In this document: positions 17,159 through 26,492 of the stretch, piece after piece
How the letters are laid out: every line of letters begins with the position of its first letter
Position numbering within the stretch: the first letter of the stretch is position 1
NCBI RefSeq assembly: GCF_000763295.1
Contig: NZ_JRJE01000027.1
Location: 1 to 59,092 of the forward strand
Source: Thalassospira australica
GTDB lineage: Bacteria; Pseudomonadota; Alphaproteobacteria; Rhodospirillales; Thalassospiraceae
Direction: 5' to 3'
Length of the DNA stretch: 59,092 nucleotides
Translations under genes and position numbers: made by a program
The notes under the pieces: model-generated
Seen by the model: only the letters and a program-made list of their open reading frames with translations
Database searches by the model: none
Told to the model about the DNA's origin: nothing

Positions 17159-18178
17159 CTAACCAAGGGTGGTGTTTAGGGCGTTGATTTGCGCGATATC
17201 CGTGTTCCACGCACAGACAAAGCGATAGACATCCGAGCCAAGTGATGGCCAGCCGTGAAACATTAGCCCGGCATCGCGCAATCTGGTGGCCAGTTCCGGG
17301 GACATTTTGACAAAAAGCTCGTTGCCTTCAGCCGCATGGGCAAGGCTGGCGCCTTGCTTGCCAAGAACATCTTCAAGCGCCTTGGTGGCAGCATTTGCGT
17401 GCGCGGCATTTTTCAGCCAGACATCATCTTTGACATAGGCCAGAAGTTGTGTCGCCAGGTAACGGTGTTTGGAATGCAGGTGACCACTGCGTTTGCGCGC
17501 CTGTTCGATGCGGGCCTTAAGGCTGGTGTCAAACAGGACAATCGCATCGACGGCCATTGCGCCGTTTTTAGTTGCGCCAAAACTGATGGCATCCACGCCC
17601 GCTTTCCAGGTGACATCCGCCGGATGACAATTCAGATGCGCGACGGCGTTGGCAAACCGCGCCCCGTCCATAAACAGACGCAGGTCATGATCGCGGCAAA
17701 CAGCCCCGATCGCGTTGACCTCGTCAATTGAATAAACAGTTCCAAGTTCGGTTGCCTGTGTTATGGCGACACATTCCGGGGAAACCGAATGCACACCGCG
17801 ATCAACCAGACCGCTGACAAAGCGATCAAGGGTTGCCGCCTCAAGCTTGGCGGCCGGGCCATCCATCGGCAACAGTTTGGCGCCACCGGTAAAGAACGCA
17901 ACGCCCGTGCTTTCGTCTTCGTTGATATGGGCTTCGTGATGGCAGACCACCCCGCCATAGGGGGACACAAGCGCAGACAGGCTGATGCAATTCGCCGCAG
18001 TTCCGGTCGCAACCGGGATGACGGCGACCTCCTTGTCAAATAGCTCTGAAAACGTTGCATCAAGTTGCGCGCTTAGCGCGTCACTGCCATAGGCCGGCGC
18101 ATTGTTGGTGGCATCATGGGCGAGCGCTTCAAAAACTTCGGGGCAAAAGGGCGATACATTGTCCGAGGCAAAATTCAT
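17159..18178 (-). CDS. ltaE: Low-specificity L-threonine aldolase (downstream paralogue)
   Basis: A 339-residue PLP enzyme that cleaves L-threonine or L-allo-threonine to glycine and acetaldehyde. The fold-type I landmarks are complete: VATGTAAN (phosphate loop), FMDGARFANAV (Asp pairing with the PLP ring), and SFGATKNG with the Schiff-base lysine at about residue 204. The ATG at 18178 is chosen so that the N terminus (MNFASDNVSP) matches the upstream paralogue (MNFSSDNVTP); an ATG twelve bases earlier is in frame. It sits 58 bases after the other copy and is probably co-transcribed with it. Confidence 0.93.
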   Translation of the reverse strand: MNFASDNVSPFCPEVFEALAHDATNNAPAYGSDALSAQLDATFSELFDKEVAVIPVATGTAANCISLSALVSPYGGVVCHHEAHINEDESTGVAFFTGGAKLLPMDGPAAKLEAATLDRFVSGLVDRGVHSVSPECVAITQATELGTVYSIDEVNAIGAVCRDHDLRLFMDGARFANAVAHLNCHPADVTWKAGVDAISFGATKNGAMAVDAIVLFDTSLKARIEQARKRSGHLHSKHRYLATQLLAYVKDDVWLKNAAHANAATKALEDVLGKQGASLAHAAEGNELFVKMSPELATRLRDAGLMFHGWPSLGSDVYRFVCAWNTDIAQINALNTTLG

Positions 18179-18236
18179 CTTCGATCTCATTGGTCTGGTG
18201 GCAAATGGTATTCATGCCTAAGGGCATGGCGGCGTA

Positions 18237-19280
18237 TTATGCGATTGAGTTTTGATCCTTGTGGCCAAGAGTTTCTGGCAGGTCTTGGATCAGATCAATC
18301 GGGCTGTTCCAGGCGCAGACAAATCGATATGCATCCGCGCCAAGCGATGGCCAGTTGCGAAATACAATGCCCCCATCGCGAAGCGTCTGTGCCAGTTCGT
18401 CTGTCATGTGAATAAACAACTCGTTGCCTTCCGGGCGAAAGGCGGGTTTTGCGCCCATGTTTTCAAGCGATTGCGCAAGAGCCACCGCCGACTGATTGGC
18501 ATGGCGTGCGTTGCGCAGCCATAGGTCATCTTCAAGATAGGCCAGAAGCTGTGCCGCAAGATAGCGATGCTTGGAAAACATATGTCCACCACGCTTGCGG
18601 TTTTGTTCGGTTCTTTGGCGCAGTTCCGTATCAAACAAAATGATCGCATCAACTGCAAGCGCCCCGTTCTTGGTCGCCCCAAAGCTTAAGGCATCTACAC
18701 CGGCCTTCCAGGTGATCTCGGACGGATGGCAATCAAGTGCAGCGACGGCGTTGGCAAAGCGGGCGCCATCCATGAACAGTCGCATGTCATGCTTTTGGCA
18801 GACGTTGCCAATCGCCTGAATTTCTTCCACGGAATACACCGTTCCGAATTCTGTGCTTTGCGTGATGGCTACGCATTCCGGATCAACCGAATGCATACCG
18901 TTTGTGACATGCCCGCTAAGGTACGTTTCAAGCGACGATGCTTCGATCTTGGCCGATGGACCATCCATGCCAAGCAGTTTTGCCCCGCCACCATAAAAAG
19001 CAACACCCGTGGATTCCGTTACATTGATGTGGGCATGGTGATGACAGACAATCCCGCCAAACGGTGACACCAGCCCTGCCAACCCGATGACATTGGCAGC
19101 CGTCCCCGTGGCGACCGGTACCACACAGACGTCTGTGCCAAAAAGGCGGGAAAATGCGGCGTCAAGCTGTTCGCTTTTCTCATCTGCGCCATAGGGCAGG
19201 GCGTTATGATCGCTTTCCGCAGCAATGGCAGCAAGGATTTCCGGACAGATCGGGGTAACATTGTCTGATGAGAAATTCAT
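18237..19280 (-). CDS. ltaE: Low-specificity L-threonine aldolase (upstream paralogue)
   Basis: A 347-residue PLP enzyme, clearly paralogous to the next gene along its whole length with few alignment gaps. VATGTAANVIGL (57-68), FMDGARFANAV and SFGATKNG with Lys204 are all intact, so both copies should be active. The C terminus is eight to ten residues longer (HKDQNSIA). Tandem low-specificity aldolases suggest different substrate preferences, for example other beta-hydroxy amino acids, or a simple dosage effect. Neither can be told from sequence. Confidence 0.93.
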   Translation of the reverse strand: MNFSSDNVTPICPEILAAIAAESDHNALPYGADEKSEQLDAAFSRLFGTDVCVVPVATGTAANVIGLAGLVSPFGGIVCHHHAHINVTESTGVAFYGGGAKLLGMDGPSAKIEASSLETYLSGHVTNGMHSVDPECVAITQSTEFGTVYSVEEIQAIGNVCQKHDMRLFMDGARFANAVAALDCHPSEITWKAGVDALSFGATKNGALAVDAIILFDTELRQRTEQNRKRGGHMFSKHRYLAAQLLAYLEDDLWLRNARHANQSAVALAQSLENMGAKPAFRPEGNELFIHMTDELAQTLRDGGIVFRNWPSLGADAYRFVCAWNSPIDLIQDLPETLGHKDQNSIA

Positions 19281-19381
19281 AGGCGCCTCGACTTAAACAG
19301 GCATTAATTGCTTTGATGCCCAAACAGGGGTGGGAGTGGCCAGACAAGATTGTTTAGAATTCGGCGGCATTGCAAGAACGG

Positions 19382-21664
19382 TTATTTGCTTGTGGCAACA
19401 AATACGCCGTCCCAATCATCAGGTGGTGGCGTTTGCCTAAACAGTGCAATGCGTTCTGCATAAAGGTCATAAAGCCCGCGAAGCGACCCCACCGCGTCAG
19501 ATGCGTCGCGGCATTGCGCAATAAGCTGTTCCGCGTCATCCCAGCGTTGGTTGCGATAGGCATCAAGCATGGATCTGTGCAGGCGATCAAGGGCCTGAAA
19601 CGGTTCTGACGTACGCAGGGTGCTGTCGCCCAAAAGGGCAAAGATATGGACCGCTTCGCTTTTGCCTTTAACTGCAATCAGGTCCAGCTCAACAATGGCA
19701 AATGCCGTTCCGACCCGTTTTGCGACATCTTCACCCAGAACGATATCAACGCCGTAGTTTTTTGATTGCCCCTCAAGCCGGGCGGCAAGATTGACGGCAT
19801 CGCCCAGCACGGAATAATCAAAACGCTGATCCGATCCCATGTTGCCGACAAGGCAATCGCCGCTATTGATCCCGATCCCGACATTTAGCGGCAGGAACGT
19901 CTCATTGGCCTGCTTGGCTTCTTGATGGCGTTCGTGGTTAAGCGTTGCAAGGGCAACACGCATGGCAAGTGCGCTTTCACAGGCGTGATGGGCGTGACTA
20001 TCAACATCAAGTGGCGCATTCCAGAACGCCATGATGCAATCGCCCATGTATTTGTCGATCGTCCCTTCACGGTTGAGGATACATTCGGTCAAGGGTGTCA
20101 GCAGCCGGTTTATCAGGCGCGTTAAACCTTGTGGGTTGGATTTGAAGCCTTCTGAAATCGCGGTAAAACCGCGCACGTCACAAAACATCAAGGTCATGTC
20201 GCGTGTTTCGCCGCCCAGTTTCAAGCGTTCCGGATGGCGCGATAGTTCGTTGACCAGTGCGGGCGACAGATAGTTGCCAAAGGCGGTGCGCACCTGGCGG
20301 CGTTCGCCTTCGGTACGCATGAAGCCGATCAGGGTGGTTGCGCTATAGACCGCAAGCAAACTGATCAATGGATAAACCGGATCAATCAGCAAAAGTTTGG
20401 TTTCATAGGCCCACCAGGAAAACCAGAAGGCGGCAACGCCAAGGGTGCTGCCCGCAATGGCCGGCCAAACTGCGCCAAGGCGTGGCACCATGAACACAAA
20501 GAACAACCCAACGAGCAAAAGGACGAATGTTTCGGCTTCCGCAGCCCAGTACGGCCGGGTCAGAAAATGATCCAGGATCATCTGTTCAAGCATTTCGGCA
20601 TGGATTTCAACCCCCGGCAAGACCGGATCAAGCGGGCTTGACCGCAGATCAAGCAGCCCGGCGGCACTGGTGCCGACCAGAACAAAGGTATCGCGCAGCG
20701 CATCTTTTGGCAGGCTGTCATTCATCACATCAGAGGCCGAGATATAGCGTGCCGCATTATGCCCGCTGAAATGTACCCACATATAACCGGCATGATCGGT
20801 GGGGATGGTGGCCTGTCCGACCCGGATTGCGTCAATGCCCTCGGACCGGGTCCAGCGTGTGCTGCCGCTGGCGCCGGACATGCGCACATTCATGGTTTTG
20901 GGCGCATCTTGTAAAACCCGCAGCATTTCAAGCGACAATGTCGGATAGACTGGCATGCCGATCACGGGCATTTCATGATCAAGGGCAGCAAGCAACGGGA
21001 CACGGCGCACAATGCCGTCCTGCTCCGGTGCGACATTGACAAGCGCATTGCCGCTTGCGGCATTTTCGATGACATCAAGGTTCTTTGCTGCACCGGGCAG
21101 AACGGCAATGAAATCGGAAAGCTTGCGCCCCGCTTCGCCGGAAACACTGAAATTTCCAATCTGTCGCGGGGCAGTTTCGATGGGTTTGTTTGTGAGCTGG
21201 TTGGCGGTGACAATCTGTCCGGTGCCGGCGATGAACTGGGCAAACAGATTGTCATGATCCGGCAGGGTTTGAACCTTTGCCGTGATTTCGTCGGTGGTGG
21301 GGCTTTTGGGCCAATCGTTGACCACTCTTGCCGGTGATGTACGATCCGGTTCGGCAAACACCATATCAAAGCCAACCACGCGCGCCCCCGAAGCCCGCAA
21401 ACGATATACCAGCCCGGCCAGATTGGTGCGCGGCCACGGCCATTGGCCCATTTCTTCAAGGCTTTTTTCATCGATATCGACAATTCGAACGCCGACATCG
21501 TCAAATTCCCGTGGTGCAATGCGCTGATAGGTATCGAAGACATTCATGCGCAACTGATCGACAAACGGCACATCCTGCCACCGCATGAAAACGCAGGCCA
21601 GCAGGATGCCGAGTGGGATCAGATAATGCAGTACACGAAGCAGGGCGTTCTTACTCAGACGCAT
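19382..21664 (-). CDS. CHASE2-domain class III adenylate/guanylate cyclase
   Basis: A 760-residue inner-membrane receptor cyclase. One membrane helix (12-27), a periplasmic CHASE2 sensor (about 30-370), three closely packed helices (about 378-448), then a cytosolic class III catalytic domain (about 485-690) and a C-terminal tail. Metal aspartates are D496 in FCDVRGFT and D542 in KYMGDCIMAFW; K538 is the purine-selecting lysine; N625 and R629 lie in GDAVNLAARLE. The residue that is Asp in mammalian enzymes is Ser618, as in class IIIb cyclases, several of which respond to bicarbonate. It is probably an active adenylate cyclase. It follows the FecR gene by 37 bases on the same strand and is the likely output of that operon. 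Confidence 0.92.
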   Translation of the reverse strand: MRLSKNALLRVLHYLIPLGILLACVFMRWQDVPFVDQLRMNVFDTYQRIAPREFDDVGVRIVDIDEKSLEEMGQWPWPRTNLAGLVYRLRASGARVVGFDMVFAEPDRTSPARVVNDWPKSPTTDEITAKVQTLPDHDNLFAQFIAGTGQIVTANQLTNKPIETAPRQIGNFSVSGEAGRKLSDFIAVLPGAAKNLDVIENAASGNALVNVAPEQDGIVRRVPLLAALDHEMPVIGMPVYPTLSLEMLRVLQDAPKTMNVRMSGASGSTRWTRSEGIDAIRVGQATIPTDHAGYMWVHFSGHNAARYISASDVMNDSLPKDALRDTFVLVGTSAAGLLDLRSSPLDPVLPGVEIHAEMLEQMILDHFLTRPYWAAEAETFVLLLVGLFFVFMVPRLGAVWPAIAGSTLGVAAFWFSWWAYETKLLLIDPVYPLISLLAVYSATTLIGFMRTEGERRQVRTAFGNYLSPALVNELSRHPERLKLGGETRDMTLMFCDVRGFTAISEGFKSNPQGLTRLINRLLTPLTECILNREGTIDKYMGDCIMAFWNAPLDVDSHAHHACESALAMRVALATLNHERHQEAKQANETFLPLNVGIGINSGDCLVGNMGSDQRFDYSVLGDAVNLAARLEGQSKNYGVDIVLGEDVAKRVGTAFAIVELDLIAVKGKSEAVHIFALLGDSTLRTSEPFQALDRLHRSMLDAYRNQRWDDAEQLIAQCRDASDAVGSLRGLYDLYAERIALFRQTPPPDDWDGVFVATSK

Positions 21665-21701
21665 GATGGGTTTTCGTTCCCTTTGCCTGCCAATTGTCCG
21701 A

Positions 21702-23132
21702 TCAGTTCAATGTTGCACTACCGTCCGTGCCTGACGAATAAGTGGTTGTCGAAAGATTGAAATCGACGTTATAGGCATCTTGAAAGGTTGCCGTCGCACT
21801 ACACCCTAATGTGGTGCAATTCGGATCATAGGTGAAGTCACCGCTTTCAAATGCGACGTTGCCGTTTGTGTTGGTGTAATCGAAAGTCGTCGGGTTAAAG
21901 CCACCATCAAGAATCCCGGCCTTTCCGGTTAACCCAGATCCGGTCTGAGTTACGTTTGAAAATTCTATCGCTATCGTTCGGTTCGCGAAATCGACCGTCG
22001 AGGCAAAGCTGTAATCAACGTTTGCGCCGTCGATATTGATCGTTCCGGTCGTTACAGAACCAGTCGTGATTTGGCGAAGGCCATCATAGCTAAACGGATC
22101 GTTGTCGCTGCTGTTACTATTGCTGCTGTCAACATTACCTAAAATTTCAGTTATCTCACCCTGACTGGAAGTTGCTTGGGTGGCACCTACTTGCGCCATG
22201 GCAACTTCAATGCTGCCAGCCATGGTTGCCCCGGTTTGGGTGTCGGCCTGTTGGCTTTGGGACGGTGTCAGACTGCTGTTTGTGTCCGATGTTGACCCCG
22301 AACTCCCCCCGTTACTGCCCGCTGGGTCATTGCTGCGTGACGCTGTACGGACAAGATTGGTTGAAAAGTCAAAGGTCGCGATGTTTTCAGGGAAGCGTGT
22401 CGGGGTGGTGACGGCACCGTTGCTGACAAACACACCAAAGTTCTCACCCGTGACATTTTCGCTGTTGCCGTTTTGGTCGTTGACGGCAAACGCACCGGGG
22501 CGTGATGTCGTGTCATTGCGCTGAAGGCCGGGCCCCTGGTTCACCGCCATAAAGACCTGCTGATTGGCTGCTTCTGGGGTTGAGGTGTCAAATGATCCCG
22601 GCACGACTTCATTTGCCTGCTCGGCGGAAACGGACCGGATCAGACCAATGGTACCACGAATGCCAATGGACCCGACCGGAAGGTTGATATCCATGCTTGA
22701 TGGATTGTTTAGCGGAATTTTGCCCGTGACAAACCGCATTACACCGCGCGCCATATCCGCAACAATGCGGCCATCGCCGCTTGCCGGGTCATAGACAAAT
22801 TCATCAATCGCGATGTCGCTGTTCGGGCCGATGGTAAAGACCGTTTCGTCAAGCAACAGGATTTGCATGCCTGAATTGCCAGACGTTGTAATGCGATCAC
22901 CGAGATAAACCGGCATTCCGCTTTCAACCAATACGCCGACTTCGCCGGTGGTCCGGGCCATGGTGACATCGCCTGTCACCGCAGCGGAAACGCCAGCCAT
23001 CTCTTCGCTGATTTCGGCATTCGCCGGTTGCGCATGAAAAGCAGCCAGCACCAAGGGTGCGGCCATCAGGGCACAACGGACAAACCAAAAGACAGGTTTG
23101 CGTGAGCAGGCGGGTTTTACGTCTTTGCGCAT
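21702..23132 (-). CDS. Secreted FecR-domain protein with C-terminal barrel-like region
   Basis: A 476-residue exported protein. The signal peptide (to about residue 39, QPANA|EIS) has no lipobox cysteine. The FecR domain (about 45-165) shows GDRITTSGNSGMQILLLDE, TIGPNSDIAIDEFVYDP and GIRGTIGLI. A Ser/Asn/Gly-rich linker (about 270-300) leads to a beta-rich C-terminal region (about 350-476) with GxGLTGKAGILDGG and alternating hydrophobic strands that recalls the small TbpB-type barrel of type XI secretion cargos. The start at 23132 has GGGAG eight bases upstream and lies two bases after the stop of the outer-membrane gene. Function is unknown; cargo of the upstream porin is a hypothesis. Confidence 0.75.
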   Translation of the reverse strand: MRKDVKPACSRKPVFWFVRCALMAAPLVLAAFHAQPANAEISEEMAGVSAAVTGDVTMARTTGEVGVLVESGMPVYLGDRITTSGNSGMQILLLDETVFTIGPNSDIAIDEFVYDPASGDGRIVADMARGVMRFVTGKIPLNNPSSMDINLPVGSIGIRGTIGLIRSVSAEQANEVVPGSFDTSTPEAANQQVFMAVNQGPGLQRNDTTSRPGAFAVNDQNGNSENVTGENFGVFVSNGAVTTPTRFPENIATFDFSTNLVRTASRSNDPAGSNGGSSGSTSDTNSSLTPSQSQQADTQTGATMAGSIEVAMAQVGATQATSSQGEITEILGNVDSSNSNSSDNDPFSYDGLRQITTGSVTTGTINIDGANVDYSFASTVDFANRTIAIEFSNVTQTGSGLTGKAGILDGGFNPTTFDYTNTNGNVAFESGDFTYDPNCTTLGCSATATFQDAYNVDFNLSTTTYSSGTDGSATLN

Positions 23133-23134
23133 CA

Positions 23135-24604
23135 CTAGAACTCCCATCGCCGGGTCAGATAAAATTGTGCCCTGGCGTTATGATATTCGTAGTTGGGAAT
23201 GTTTGATTTGGTATTCAGATATTCACCCGTGATCGACCAGTTGATCGGTGCCAGCAGGTCATATATCTGATTTGCCGTATTGCTATCCCCAAACAAATTC
23301 GATGGCACTATGTGCGAAAGTGGCCCGCCATAGGTCAGTCTTGTTCGTGTTGCGCGATCCATACGGTGTTGCGGCGAATTGCCGGTCACCAGAAAATCCG
23401 GGTCGCGATAACGATCAATTCCGTGGCGAATGCTTCCGCTTATGTAACTTCCCCCACCAAACAGATAAGCATGGATCAGCTCGCCGCTCAAGCTGTCATA
23501 ACTGTAGTAATTGCGTGCTGCTTCTTTTTTGCCCGCTGAAATATTTACTGTGGTGCGGTGGTTTGGCGTCCACGAATAGTTCCCGCCCACGCGCGCGCCA
23601 TAACGTTGACCCGAATGCAGGCGCAGGGCCGTTGATTCGCTGGTATTTTGATACCGTTCATCTGCATAACTGACCGAACCGTTCAAATTGAAGAAGGGGC
23701 GCGGGTTCCAGTCAAGGCGCAAGCGCCCGGACCGCGATGTCAGATACTTTTGTTTGGAAAGCGATTGCACCGTTTGATTGAATGTCGGTGTCAGCGTCCA
23801 GTATCCACCACGAATGCGTGTGCCGATATCGGTTGAAAAGGATCCCAGATCAAGTGAATCAAGCTGGACCTGATCGCTGGTATATCCGGTGACGCTGGCA
23901 AAGACTTCGTGGCCTTCCTGATAGCCAAGATCATAGCTGACGTCGTAGCGAAGGGCTCCGATAAAGGCGATATCGTTTTGCGGTTTGCTTTCGGATGCTG
24001 TCACGGCGGTGGGGGTGCCGGTCAGAAGTTGCACCTTGTCATTGGTTGCGGCATTGCGGTTGCTGTCAACCTGAGAGCCAAGCGTTGCGGTAATGGACTG
24101 ACGCAACCGTTTGCGGCGCTGACTGATTGCGCCCAGATACTTGTCGATATCAGCGGCGACTTCTGGGGAAACGTTCATTTGACGCAGGCGTTCGAACTGT
24201 GCTCGGGCCTCATCCAAACTGTCGAGGCGATAAAGTACAATCGCATAATAAAGGCGCACCGGCGCAAGTTCCGGATCTAGCACCAGGATGCGTTCCAGCG
24301 TTGCTGATGCGCCGCGCACTTCACCACGTGAAAGCTGGGCTTTCGCCCATCGGAAGTTCAAGACAATGTCGTCAGGACTGGCGAGGATATCGGCATAGGT
24401 AATATCACCACCGTCATCGGTTTCAAGCAACAGGTTGGCGCGTGCGGTAACGTCCGTCAGCCTTTCGAAATCCTCGGAAAACTGACGTGCTTCGTCTGTG
24501 CGAACATCAATGCTTTGTTGTGCTTTGGCACCGGGTTGCCCCATCACCAGTGCCGCAAGTACAACTGAGAATGCCGTACGTTGCCACCATTTGCCTGTGT
24601 TCAA
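23135..24604 (-). CDS. TPR plus beta-barrel outer-membrane protein (Slam/DUF560-like)
   Basis: About 489 residues from a TTG at 24604 that has GGGGA six bases upstream and begins a good signal peptide (LVMGQPGAKA|QQ). Tetratricopeptide-like helices (about 70-170, including LERILVLDPELAPVRLYYAIVLYR) are followed by about 300 residues of amphipathic strands rich in Tyr/Ser/Gly, ending in RRWEF with the C-terminal Phe typical of outer-membrane barrels. This architecture matches surface-lipoprotein-assembly-modifier (Slam, DUF560) proteins, the translocators of type XI secretion. An upstream extension to 24697 is open but lacks a signal. The assignment to Slam rather than another TPR-porin rests on architecture. 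Confidence 0.7.
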   Translation of the reverse strand: MNTGKWWQRTAFSVVLAALVMGQPGAKAQQSIDVRTDEARQFSEDFERLTDVTARANLLLETDDGGDITYADILASPDDIVLNFRWAKAQLSRGEVRGASATLERILVLDPELAPVRLYYAIVLYRLDSLDEARAQFERLRQMNVSPEVAADIDKYLGAISQRRKRLRQSITATLGSQVDSNRNAATNDKVQLLTGTPTAVTASESKPQNDIAFIGALRYDVSYDLGYQEGHEVFASVTGYTSDQVQLDSLDLGSFSTDIGTRIRGGYWTLTPTFNQTVQSLSKQKYLTSRSGRLRLDWNPRPFFNLNGSVSYADERYQNTSESTALRLHSGQRYGARVGGNYSWTPNHRTTVNISAGKKEAARNYYSYDSLSGELIHAYLFGGGSYISGSIRHGIDRYRDPDFLVTGNSPQHRMDRATRTRLTYGGPLSHIVPSNLFGDSNTANQIYDLLAPINWSITGEYLNTKSNIPNYEYHNARAQFYLTRRWEF

Positions 24605-24856
24605 GCTTATTCCCCATCTGTGCCAGATTGCAGCACGCCCCCGAACCCATCGATATTCAATGCGCAGCCGACAGTTAAGCCAGCCTGATGGCCACAATCT
24701 GTTTTGAACTGTTCGTAACAGATTATGGGTTCTGCGAAGGGGATGTAAGCCATTCGACAGGCTGATAGTTCAGCTTGCGAAGGATAGTATGTTCATACGT
24801 TGGGATAGTCAAAATCTCTGTAGGTAGTATTTGACATAGCCATAAGTTGCTTCTGG

Positions 24857-26290
24857 TTATACCGCAGTGCCGCCAACTGTAAGACCATCAATCCGCAGGG
24901 TGGGCTGTCCAACACCAACCGGCACGCCTTGGCCATCCTTGCCACAGGTGCCAATTCCGTTATCAAGTTCCATGTCATTCCCAACCATGGATACCTTGGT
25001 CAGGCTGTCTGGGCCATTACCAATCAGGGTCGCCCCTTTGACCGGTGCGCCAAGTTTACCGTTTTCAATCAGGTAGGCTTCAGAGGCCGAGAAGACGAAT
25101 TTGCCCGATGTGATATCGACCTGGCCGCCGCCGAAATTAACCGCATAGATGCCGTTTTTGACGGAAGCCAGAATTTCTTCAGGCTCCTTGTCGCCGCCCA
25201 GCATATACGTATTGGTCATCCGTGGCATCGGCGCGTGGGCATAGGATTGGCGACGACCGTTGCCGGTGGATTTGACCCCGGTCAGACGCGCATTCAAGCG
25301 GTCCTGCATGAACCCTTTGAGGATACCGTCTTCGATCAGAACAGTCTGCTGGGTTGGTGTGCCTTCATCATCAATGGAAAGCGAGCCGCGCCGGTCATTG
25401 ATCGTGCCGTCGTCAACAACGGTGACACCCGGCGATGCAATCCGTTGGCCCAGAAGCCCGGCAAAGGCAGATGTGCCCTTACGGTTAAAATCGCCCTCAA
25501 GCCCGTGACCAATCGCTTCATGAAGCAAAATACCCGGCCAGCCCGGGCCAAGCACCACGGTCATTTCGCCTGCGGGGGCAGCAACGGAGTCAAGGTTCAC
25601 AATCGCCTGGCGGAGCGACTCATCGACGGCCTTTTTCCAGGTCTTTTCATCAAAGAACCCGTCATAGCCGATACGACCACCTTCGCCGTGCGAACCGGTT
25701 TCCATGCGGTCACCCTGTTTGACCACGACCGAAACGTTAAACCGAACAAGCGGGCGGATGTCGCCAATGCGCTGACCACCCGAACGCCAGATCTGAACCG
25801 CCTGCCAGTTGCCCGAAATCGATGCTGAAACCTGAACAACGCGCGGATCGCGGGACCGGGCATAGGCATCAATCTGTGCCAGCAGATCAACCTTGGCCTC
25901 AAAGGTTGTTTCACCCAGCGGGTTTACATCGGAATAAAGCGACACATTTGTGCCGATAGATCCCAAATCGACCTTGCCTGACCGGCCTGATCCAACAGCC
26001 TTGACGGTTTCTGCCGCACGACCGACGGCATCGTTGGACAGTTCGTTGGAATGGGAAAAGGCGGTGGCTTCATCGGCAACCGCACGCAGACCAAAGCCCT
26101 GTGCGGTATCAAAGTTCGCACTGCGAAGTCGGCCATCATCCCAGACCAGACTTTCGGACTGACGATATTCAAGGAACAGTTCCCCGTCTTCTGCTGTGCC
26201 AAGCGCATCATTGACTTGTTTCTCGAGCCGTGCGCGATCAAGGTCGCCTTTGGCGAAAAACAGATTGTCGGTGGTGCGAAGATCGGTCAT
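24857..26290 (-). CDS. tldD: Metalloprotease TldD
   Basis: A 477-residue cytosolic zinc metalloprotease; with TldE it degrades unfolded peptides and matures some ribosomal peptides such as microcins. The catalytic HEAIGHGLEGD (His257, Glu258, His262) and the GTCGKDGQGVPVGVGQPTLRI C-terminal region with its conserved cysteine are present. Length is canonical (TldD 481 in E. coli). tldE is not adjacent, which is common. Start ATG at 26290 with GGAGG upstream. Divergent from the DUF3422 gene. Confidence 0.95.
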   Translation of the reverse strand: MTDLRTTDNLFFAKGDLDRARLEKQVNDALGTAEDGELFLEYRQSESLVWDDGRLRSANFDTAQGFGLRAVADEATAFSHSNELSNDAVGRAAETVKAVGSGRSGKVDLGSIGTNVSLYSDVNPLGETTFEAKVDLLAQIDAYARSRDPRVVQVSASISGNWQAVQIWRSGGQRIGDIRPLVRFNVSVVVKQGDRMETGSHGEGGRIGYDGFFDEKTWKKAVDESLRQAIVNLDSVAAPAGEMTVVLGPGWPGILLHEAIGHGLEGDFNRKGTSAFAGLLGQRIASPGVTVVDDGTINDRRGSLSIDDEGTPTQQTVLIEDGILKGFMQDRLNARLTGVKSTGNGRRQSYAHAPMPRMTNTYMLGGDKEPEEILASVKNGIYAVNFGGGQVDITSGKFVFSASEAYLIENGKLGAPVKGATLIGNGPDSLTKVSMVGNDMELDNGIGTCGKDGQGVPVGVGQPTLRIDGLTVGGTAV

Positions 26291-26492
26291 GGAACCTCCT
26301 TGGGGCCGGGATTGTGCGGCCAGAGAAAATGATTTTCCCCGTATGGTAAAAGAACTTGTGACAGTATTTTCCCTTACGTTTTATGGGCTTTCTGTCACCT
26401 TCGACTTTCGTCTATACAGGTACTGTCGGCGATCAGGCAAAACCGACCGCTGAACGTTTTATATAGACCGCAATGGCCAATTATGAAAGCCC
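26291..26492. promoter_or_regulatory. Divergent tldD / DUF3422 promoter region
   Basis: A 202-base spacer. GTGACAG (26358-26364) and CTGTCAC (26392-26398) form a perfect 7-bp inverted repeat with a 27-base spacer. The centre is T-rich. No confident promoter hexamers are called. Confidence 0.3.
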
